A program made the position numbers and the translations under genes. Under the pieces are notes generated by a model that had not been told where the DNA came from, made no database searches, and saw only the letters and a list, made by a program, of their open reading frames with translations. A DNA stretch of 64,000 nt from Pomacea canaliculata (lineage: Eukaryota > Mollusca > Gastropoda > Architaenioglossa > Ampullariidae), in NCBI RefSeq assembly GCF_003073045.1, contig NC_037592.1:5507924-5571923 (forward strand), given 5' to 3'. This document shows positions 56,076 to 64,000 of this stretch, in pieces. The stretch's first letter is position 1. Each line of letters begins with the position of its first letter.

Positions 56076-58082
56076 ATGGCGACAACGAATACTGTATCAG
56101 CTTCAATAAACTTGACATCTGTCAAGATGGAAGAGTACCTGTCCAGACTAAGTTGGGAGAAGATGATGGAACTTTCGCCTTCTGTAGCCTTCCTATCTGT
56201 GCTGATTATTCTGGGAGTTCCCGGCAACACTTTGATCTTCTTCATCTACTGGAGGTACTTCAAGGCCAGTTCCACACGAGTGTTTGTCTTGTCTATGGCA
56301 GTCGTCGACTTGCTCACGAGTGCTCTGTCTTGTTCCAGTGTAATTATGCAAATTTGCTTTCTTTACACGTTTATACATCCCAGTGCCTGCCAAGCCATGT
56401 TCATTATTGAAAGGCTACCAGTGGTGACATCAGGCTGGCTTCTAGTATTCGTTGCTCTGGACAGACGTCAACGCATCTGTCAACCGTTTAGGAGACACAT
56501 GAGCCCTCGCCAAGCTTTGTACCTGGTGCTTGTGTCAGTGGCTCTGGCCTCCGCAATCACCTTCCCTTTCGTTTCTCTCCGGAGTATTGTAAAAGTAAAG
56601 ACCGGCAAGGACCATGTTTATGGCACAAGATGTGATATAACTGTCGAATTTTCTAGTCCACAGCTTAGAATCGCCGAGACATTGACAGTGATGTTGACTC
56701 TAATATTTGGTTCCTTGTTGATGATTTTATCTTACGTGAACATTGGCTACCAGCTTCACAGGAAAAAGAGTAGAAACCACATCATCCCACACACTGAACG
56801 ACAAGATCAGAAGACAGAAGAAAAGGAATCACACGTGCCCATCAAGAACAGCAAGAAAGACAATCCTACAGTAAAGTCGACTATTGCATCTACGTCACAA
56901 GGTTTGTGAAAGACCTGACACTGCATCTACTGACATGACAGAGTATTACATAGACCTGACACTGCATCTACTGACATGACAGAGTATTACATAGACCTGA
57001 CACTGCATCTACTGTCATGAAAGAGTATTACATAGACCTGACACTGCATCTACTGACATGACAGAGTATTACATAGACCCGACACTGCATCTACTGACAT
57101 GACAGAATATTACATAGACCTGACAATGCATCTACTGCTGTCATAGACCTGACACTGCATCTACTGTCATGACACAGTGTTACATAGACCTGACACTGCA
57201 TCTACTGTCATGACACAGTGTTACATAGACCTGACACTGCATCTACTGACATGACACAGTGTTACATAGACCTGACACTGCATCTACTGCTGTCATAGAC
57301 ATGACACTGCATCTACTATCATGACACAGTGTTACATAGACCTGACACTTCATCTACTGTCATGACAGCGCATTACACAGACCTGACACTTCATCTACTG
57401 ACATGACAGAATATTACATAGACCTGACACCGCATCTACTGTCATGACAGTGGAAGCACTCTGTCCCTCAGAAACTGTGGAAACAACCGTTATGTCTCTA
57501 ACAGTGAAAAAGACTGCTTTGTCAACACAAGACAGTTGCAGACCTACAGTCAGTGTAAGACGTCATGAAAGGAAGACAACGAAGGTGTCCACACGTGGTC
57601 ACGTGGGCAAAAAGATTCCGTCGAGAACAACGTTGATGATGTTCGTCGTGACGGTCACAGCCATTGTCACCTACGTACCTTACGTCATTATATCGTAAGT
57701 TGATGTACAACTGCATGCTGAGCATACAATTATATTAAAACGGAAGATAGGTGACTTTATTTGCTCACATGCTCTTGAAACCGTCTGGAGAGAATTAAAG
57801 AAAAATAAAAGCCACAACGTTGGTGAAATTGAAATTGATAGGTAGAAAGGATAACAAGAACGATGAAAGATTTCCAGCTTCTTGTTTTGTTCTTGCAGAG
57901 GCCTCACTGAGGACGGATGGGGCTACTGCTTGAAAAAGAAAAGTAGATGGGAGATGAACTCGTGTATGATCGCTCTACTCGTTGTAAATATCAACAGCAT
58001 CGTCAACCCCTTCATCTACAGTTTCTGTAATCCAGCCGTTCGTGTCAAGTGTCGTCAATTTTTCTTTTCGGTTCGACAGTAG
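56076..58082 (+). CDS. Rhodopsin-like GPCR, intact if a minisatellite intron is spliced, 417 aa
   Basis: Proposed exons: 56076-56901, 57451-57694, 57899-58082. The first starts MATTNTVSASINLTS and is open through TM5 and part of loop 3, with GVPGNTLIFF, LSMAVVDLL, LDRRQRICQPFRRH (DRR) and TRCDIT. The reading stops at 56907 as it enters a minisatellite. Splicing from CAA-G|GTTTGTG to CATGACAG|TGG restores the frame as CAA-GTG-GAA, continuing VEALCPSETVETT to TM6 TYVPYVIIS. The last exon encodes TM7 with NSIVNPFIYSFCNP and stops four codons earlier than paralogues (TAG instead of CGG). Every exon is otherwise undamaged. Without the extra splice the product would be a 277-aa protein lacking TM6 and TM7. 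The first intron is therefore inference; RNA evidence is absent here. Confidence 0.6.
56902..57450 (+). repeat. 41-bp minisatellite inside receptor loop 3, about 14 units; candidate new intron
   Basis: About fourteen units start GACCTGACACTGCATCTACT; two are shortened to 29 bp. Units end in GTATTACATA or GTGTTACATA. The array begins with GT in AAGGTTTGTG and ends with AG in CATGACAG. Each unit contains CTGAC, which fits the metazoan branch-point consensus, but there is no strong pyrimidine tract. The pseudogene at 52227 has seven units at the same point. Confidence 0.92.
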
Positions 58083-58685
58083 TTTAAAGTTTGATGGACT
58101 TGTATAAACAAACTAAAGCAGCAAATGCTGAAAATAAACATCCTTTTGTATACAAATACACAATATTATTATCTTAGTATTGAAAACTGCATAGTAACAG
58201 TGTTTTCTTCAAGATTAGATATAAATATTAACATGAATTTGATAATTAACGATTGATGGATTGTCAGTCTTGAGAAAGAAAAGCATCATAAGTAGCGGTG
58301 ATAAATTTATATATTTTTACTCAACATTCAAGTTTTTATACTGCATTGTGCCCTGAAATTTTGGTGTTAATGGAGCAGCTAGAATATTCCCCTAATATTG
58401 CAACTCATGTTACTATGTGAACCTTAACGATGTACTGGTTAAGGTAAGATGAGGGATACTGTAGAATTATTATCCTATGGGTAGGAAGTGTAAATATTTT
58501 GTTAATACTGTAAATAAACACTTGTCGAACTTAAATAACTCTTTGTGTGTACGCGAATGCTTGATGTCAAATATTGTCCCAGTCTAAATAAATGAAACAT
58601 TTGTATTTTGAGTGAACAGACTTTATGATGCCCAATGTACATTGTAATATTAAGGATGGTAGTTGTGAGTTACATAGACTCACAC
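58083..58685. other. Spacer with the conserved TGTAAATAAACAC block
   Basis: The receptor 3' flank is followed by AT-rich DNA and, at 58440-58680, by the same block as at 28525-28770 (GGTTAAGGTAAGATGAG, CTGTAAATAAACACTT, ATTGTCCCAGTCTAAATAAA). No gene is supported. Confidence 0.5.
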
Positions 58686-58885
58686 TGTGGCTCTGGATCG
58701 ACGTCATCGCATCTGTCATCCTTTGAGGAGACACATGAGCCCTCGCCAAGCTTTGAACCTGGAGCTTGTGTCATCGGCTCTGGCCTCCGCAGTCACCTCC
58801 CCTTTCGTTCCTCTTCACAGTATTGTAAAGGTGAAGACCGGCAAGGACCATGTTTATGGCAAAAGAAACCACAGGTTCGTGAAAT
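58686..58885 (+). pseudogene. GPCR fragment: end of TM3 to loop 2
   Basis: Coding similarity runs from VALDRRHRICHPLRRHMSPR through TM4 to TGKDHVYGKR without a stop, then jumps to ACCACAGGTTCGT, which matches loop 3 of the copy at 49936, and ends. TM1-TM3 and TM5-TM7 are missing. It is a rearranged relic joined directly to spacer DNA. Confidence 0.8.
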
Positions 58886-60733
58886 TTAACCCTGTCATCC
58901 TGTCACATCAGTTGAAGCAGTGCATGAGAATCGTCACACTATAGTTTTAACCTAAAACCAGGTTTAAATACTTCGTAGAGAGAATAATGTTCGTCTGTTA
59001 TGGTGGACAAGGCACCAAAGTGTTTTAGGGATTCTTTTGAAAAAAAAAAGAAATAAATGGGTTTAACAAACTTAGCCAAACGCAGACTTGACCACTCAAG
59101 ATGTAAGTCATCATGGCAACAACAGACCACAGCTACCATGATGCCGTTACACTCCAGTGGCCAGGCAGTGCACCTACGTCACCAGGAAACAAATGTGGAA
59201 GGCAGACTAAACAAAACAACAACAACAGTACAGGAGCTGTACAAGAAAACAATGTGTCGACAGGAAAGGATACAAGGTCTGTGTACACGACAAGGAAAAC
59301 TCAACAGACAGTGAAAAGAATCAAGGGAGCAGCAAAGACATTTCTATGACTTTAGTGAGCGTGTGTGGTCAAAGAGGGAATAGAAGAATATATATATATA
59401 ACTGGGGGCTAAAACGTTATGAAACACAGTAATCATTTTCTAAAGAATAAGTTTGTTGAGGGTGCATAAGCGTAGTAAGATCGAACATTGAAGAAATAAT
59501 TAGAAAATTAACCGACAAAGACTTTTTGTGTTATGTCCAAAGCTTCGATTTTGCGTGCACTTTAAAATCTGCACTCTACAGTTTCTTTCGTTACAAGTGT
59601 CAAAAGATTTAGGCAAATATTCATTTACCAATGACTTTTTTATTACAAACAGTCGCCACACTCGAAGGATACAATGATTCCTTATGGCCAGAGAAAAAAA
59701 AGGGGCCAATCAGTACAAAGAGGCGATCTGGACGTCCTGTACAGGACCTGCTCACCACAGCTCTTGACGGGGTTGGGTGGTTGACCTTTGCTTTGGGTCT
59801 GACCGTGTGCTTGTTCTCTCCAACAACCTGTATCATTCATGGAACAAATGAATGAAATGTAAGGTTTAGCCTTTGTTCGCAAGTTTGTCCTGTTAAATAA
59901 AGTTTCTGGAGATGGCCAACCACACTTATAACTGCAAAGAAATATCACTTTGACAGTATTACGTTAAACATTCTTTTGAATAGGAATATTATTACTTGCA
60001 GTCGAGTCCTCGTTGTATTTTTTTTGCAAACTCAGCATGTTGAAAGACAGGGAAATCTCTAGCATTACGGAGGCTCTCTTACATGTTATGCAATGGCCAG
60101 TACCGATGACTAGACGCTAACCATATCAGGAAAATATTAAATTTTATAAATGCCTGACAGCAGGCGAGATCAAGTTGTAATGTTCTTTCTGTTACTTGTC
60201 AGTGCTTTTAGCAGAAAGAACGCTGAAATAGTTTCCTGACTACTTGTCAGCAGGTCTCCTTTGGTAAAGCGGCCATAATTGCTTTTTTCTTCTCTCTCTC
60301 TCTCTACCAGATTTTCCCCATGTTCTCATCTTTCATTCAAACCTTCGCTGGGTTGGCCTACTATATCACCACAGACATCCAGTCTCTAAAACATTTTCCT
60401 GTTGTCTTTCTTTTCTTTGCTACAGGACTGTTTTGAACTCCTCATGCATGGCTGTTTGCTCGTAGTCAGCAAAGACCAGGAAAGGAAATTATTTGTGTCT
60501 GATGGATATTTTCCTTCATAAATTTACGAATAGTAATCGATGCCATGGATTTTTTTTTACAGACAGCGATAGAAGGCAAGCTAAAGTTTCGGTTTTCCCA
60601 GTTTCCCTGTTGAGTACTGGACTCACAAGGACGCACAAAGACTGTTCCTGTTGGCCGTGTGACAGTCCAATTTTGTTTACTAAAGTCAGAATTGTAAATC
60701 TGGCATATTTGTACACAAATTGTGTGAAACATA
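58886..60733. other. Intergenic region before the last receptor
   Basis: No gene is supported. An open frame at 59113-59349 (MATTDHSYHD and a Lys/Asn-rich remainder) has no recognisable domain. Around 59630-59870 a GC-richer patch with open frames in both directions may be a transposable element fragment. A TATATATATA stretch lies at about 59390 and a TCTCTCTCTC tract at 60293-60304. The upstream DNA of the gene at 60734 is diverged from the MATTN-type block. Confidence 0.4.
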
Positions 60734-62016
60734 ATGGTGACAGGAGGTGCTATATCGCCTTCAAAAAACTTGACATCTGTCCAGATGGAAGAGTACTTGA
60801 CCAGACTAAACAGGGAGAAAATGGTGGAACTTTCTCCTTGTGTCGTCTTCCTAGCTGTGCTGATTTTTCTGGGAGTTCCCGGCAACACTTTGATTTTCTT
60901 CATCTTTTGGAGGTACTTCAAGTCCAGTTCCACAAGAGTGTTTGTCTTGTCTATGGCTTTAACCGACTTGCTAACCAGTGTTCTGTCTTGTCCAGTTTAC
61001 ATTCTTGAAATACACTTTCTTTACACCACTGCGTTCCCTCACGCCTGCAAAATGATGTTCACAATTCAAAGACTGCCAGTAATGACGTCAGGATGGATCC
61101 TGGTGGCCGTTGCTCTGGATCGACGTCGTCGCATCTGTCAGCCTTTCAAGCGGCAGTTGAACCCTCGCCAAGCTTTCTACCTGGTCATGACGTCACTAAC
61201 TCTAGCATCTGCTGCCACCTTTCCCTTCCTTCCTCTGAGGACTTCAACAAAGGTAAAAACCGCTAGAGATGATGTTTTCGGAAAACGATGTGATCTGGAC
61301 GAACTTTCTGATCCAGCGTACAGAACAGCAGAAACAATTATATTAATACTGAGTCTCGTTTTCGGATGTTTGATTCTGGTTTCATCTTATGTGCACATTG
61401 GCTACCAACTTTACAGACAGGGGAGTAGAAAACGCATCACTCTACACACTGAAAGACAATTTCAGATGAGAGATGTAAAGAACCAGCACTCGGAAATTTT
61501 TTCCACCAAACTCAGCGAAAACAATGAAGAATTTGCAGGAATATCAGAAAACGAATCAGAAGTTTCCATTTCAGGCAATGAGGACGCCATTACTTCGAGC
61601 AGGCAAGACTTGGTGTCAAGGACCTCATCGGCTTCATTCAGAACTCTGAAAATAGCTGCTACTTCAGAATCTGTGGAAACAACCGTGAGGTCATCAATTA
61701 TGGACACAGCTTTAAGTTCTCCAACTGTGGAAACAACTATCGAGTCTCCCACTTTGGAAATTACTGCTGACGATGGTAGCACAACTGTAGTCAGTGTAGG
61801 AAATAGTGGAGTTAATACCTCGAGGCCGCCAGAAGGTCGTCCAGTGGGCAAGATGATTAAGCCGAGAACAACTTTGATGATGTTCGTCATCACCGTCACA
61901 GCTATCGTCGTGTTCTTACCATACATCGTTATATCGTAAGTATGTCTGCAACTGCAGTTTTAGCATCAAATTTTGTTTAAAAGAAACAAATGAACGAGGA
62001 TTTTAATTTCTGGTAT

Positions 62017-62056
<40 letters not shown>

Positions 62057-62349
62057 AGAACCAGTTTGCCAGTACTGTCATTATTTCCTGGTAATAAAAT
62101 TTGAAACTATATGACATAACTATAATTGTGACTTGTTAACTGTTTTCTTGCAGAAACCTTAGTGATGGTGACTGGGAATATTGTCTGGAGATGACGAGAT
62201 GGAGGATGAACATGTGTATAACCGCTTTTCTGTTTGTAAACATCAACAGCATCGTCAACCCGTTCGTCTACAGTTTCTGCAATCCGACCTTTCGTCTCAA
62301 GTGTTACTTGTTTTTTACTTCTGCTCGAAGACGTTTTGAATTGTGGTAA
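60734..62349 (+). CDS. Rhodopsin-like GPCR, intact, 465 aa, most divergent of the MATTN-like group
   Basis: Exon 1 is 60734-61935 and exon 2 is 62154-62349, joined as TC|A (Ser). The start reads MVTGGAISPSKNLTS with an NLT sequon; the alignment of the following SVQMEEYLTRL with paralogues fixes the frame. TM1 has GVPGNTLIFFIFW, TM2 LSMALTDLL, TM3 ends ALDRRRRICQPFKRQ (DRR), loop 2 has GKRCDL. Loop 3 is about 165 residues long, acidic and Ser/Thr-rich, with several VETT-type repeats. TM6 reads TLMMFVITVTAIVVFLPY, again without Trp. TM7 is NSIVNPFVYSFCNP, and the tail ends RRRFELW. The intron contains a run of about 37 T. No frame damage. Ligand unknown. Confidence 0.9.
62019..62055. repeat. 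Poly(T) tract in receptor intron
   Basis: About 37 consecutive T bases lie in the intron about 100 bp before the acceptor. It could be the tail of a minus-strand retroposon or simple slippage; no retroposon body was recognised beside it. Confidence 0.85.
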
Positions 62350-64000
62350 ATGCTTCTCATGGAGGTGATGACTGAAGGTAAAGGAGAATTTCTATCGTGC
62401 TATACGGACTGATACCAGTGACGTGGCTATGTCTAGACGGTAATGCTGCTTGAACACAACTGCCAAATTGCTGTTTAAAATATTTTTTACACATTCCTAT
62501 AGTCTCTGTAGCCAACTAAGATAAAAAAAGAAATCATGGTAAGGGACTTATCTGCATCTGGTAATAGACTATACGCTACTCAACTCCAGGGAAAACGCAA
62601 GCACGAAGTAGTCCTATGGCAGAATGTTTTTATGCTTCTATAGAGTTTTTAAAAACAATTGTACTTGACGTCGTGACATAAACTCCTACCCATACCCCAT
62701 GAATCCCCATACCATACCCAATAGAAAGTTAGGGCAGTATTTCTTGTCTGCTCGTCAATATGTTTAATACATTTCCCACTGCAAATGCAAATTCATCTTG
62801 TGTCAGGATTTCAATAATCGAACTGTGAAATTCTGTTAGGTGGACAGGGTATCGGACGATCATGATGCTTAATATATTTTGTATGAATCTTCTCTTGCCT
62901 AGGAAAATCAAATATTAAATATTTTCATGAAAAACTCTTTCAAGTACCCGTGACTATGTCTTCAAATTTTAAATGCTCGTAGCAGAGGGAATGATTTAAT
63001 AATGATGATTATGATTATTATTGATGATGATGGATGATGGTGGATGAGGATGGATGATGATTATTGATGATGATGGGCAACATGATCACTCTTGTGAACT
63101 AATACGTTTTTGAAGTTTCTCACTTTATAAGGCTTGAGTAAAAAATCCATTTAACAAAATTCATAAAATTAAGGTTAAATTATAATCATAATAAATATGA
63201 ATATACACACTGTGCAATATATTTACATGCTGAACAACAAATAGAGCAAGTTGTTTCATAAAAATGCAAGAGATATGTACACACTGTGCATTATATACAC
63301 AGGACAAAGCAAATTATACAGGCTGGAGACAAAGCAGTGTCACACAAACATATCTTGCACTCAGAGCAAACAAATCAGTCCTCATATGTATTAGTAGCCC
63401 CTACACCGGTCCGTGAGGCCTGTCTCTGGTTTCAGAATGGCGATTGCGTGAATGAGATTCACGTGGGAGTGTTTGTAGCTACAAAATACCTGCATCCTGT
63501 TGACAACTTGATATACAAGTCAAATGTTCTTCTTGGCGTTGCTTACATTAGACGTCAGCAAAGTTAGTCTGACGGGAAGACAGAAGGACTCAGTCATGTT
63601 AAGCTAGCAGCTTGCATCATGTCCACCCAACACACAATCACTTCACGTGCGGCAGATGATCAGATTTAAATATCGTCGGATTCTATTCAAATTCTATTCT
63701 AACACACACACACACTGCTCCTGTTGTAAATCGACGCAGTCCTCTCTCTCTATCTTTCTTTTTCTCTGTCTTGGACTCTATCTCTCTGTGCCTTCCTATC
63801 TCTTTCCCACTTGTCCTTCCGTTTGTCTGTTTCTTTATTTTCTTCTAATGACAAATGTTTAAAAGTGCACAATGCCGTCTCAGATAAACAGTAAACATAT
63901 TTATATTTTTTTAGCGTCAAATTTGCGTCTGTTAGAAAAATAAGATAAGAAGAGTGTAATATAGTTGACCTTTTAGCGGGATACTGCAACAGTCGGGAAA
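62350..64000. other. Right flank without a supported gene
   Basis: AT-rich DNA with a GATGATGG-type microsatellite at about 63000-63080 and a pyrimidine-rich TCTCTC tract near 63735-63850. A GTG-started open frame at 63286-63567 has no recognisable domain. The spacer blocks of the receptor array are not seen here, so the array seems to end at 62349 or continue beyond unrelated DNA. Confidence 0.45.

Noticed and set aside
56902-57450. Coding tandem repeat extending receptor loop 3
   Set aside because: The unit is 41 bp, so frames rotate, and stops occur in every frame.
59621-59948. Overlapping open frames around a GC-rich patch
   Set aside because: Frames are open on both strands, a sign of composition rather than coding; possibly a transposon piece, but no motif supports it.
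63286-63567. 93-codon open frame near the right end
   Set aside because: It lacks an ATG start, splice context and recognisable domains.

Overview
The window is nuclear DNA from an animal, most likely a mollusc and perhaps a gastropod. It is AT-rich, has GT-AG introns, carries no prokaryotic gene organisation, and is dense in SINE, LINE and LTR remnants and simple repeats. The taxonomic call is an inference from a very close metazoan NAT10 orthologue and from a tandem expansion of rhodopsin-like receptors; no species can be named from sequence alone.

Layout. (1) 1-7114: AT-rich flank with no gene I can support, including a possible LINE remnant near 5.4-5.6 kb. (2) 7115-19840, plus strand: a complete NAT10 gene (RNA cytidine acetyltransferase) in 26 coding exons, 1027 codons, every junction in phase. 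Its introns hold two copies of a fold-back element and two decayed SINEs. (3) 19841-22000: intergenic DNA with two short retroelement insertions, one with a clear 15-bp target-site duplication. (4) 22003-62349: a tandem array of class A GPCR genes and pseudogenes, all on the plus strand. The standard gene has two exons: exon 1 encodes TM1-TM6 and exon 2 encodes TM7 and a short tail, with the intron always in the same phase after TM6. Four copies are intact with two exons (start ATGs at 23062, 33565, 38066, 60734). A fifth (56076) is intact only if a 41-bp minisatellite inside loop 3 is removed as an intron. Copies starting at 22003, 26424, 29921, 49936 and 52227 are broken, and fragments lie near 41.0 and 58.7 kb. 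The array is interrupted at 39.5-49.9 kb by a repeat-rich island with a 2.3-kb perfect or near-perfect CAGCCAT heptamer satellite. (5) 62350-64000: flank with no supported gene.

How it fits together. NAT10 is a housekeeping nucleolar enzyme unrelated in function to the receptors. The receptor array shows birth and death in progress: near-identical tandem units, chimeras, orphan promoter copies, frame-shifted copies, a LINE fragment in one intron and a solo LTR between two copies whose empty site is preserved in paralogues. The receptors have DRR instead of DRY at the end of TM3 and lack the TM6 CWxP tryptophan, while keeping the TM7 NPxxY motif. Their ligand is unknown; a chemosensory or peptide-receptor role is inference from the lineage-specific tandem expansion. 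The most interesting single observation is the possible birth of an intron from a minisatellite in the copies at 52.2 and 56.1 kb.
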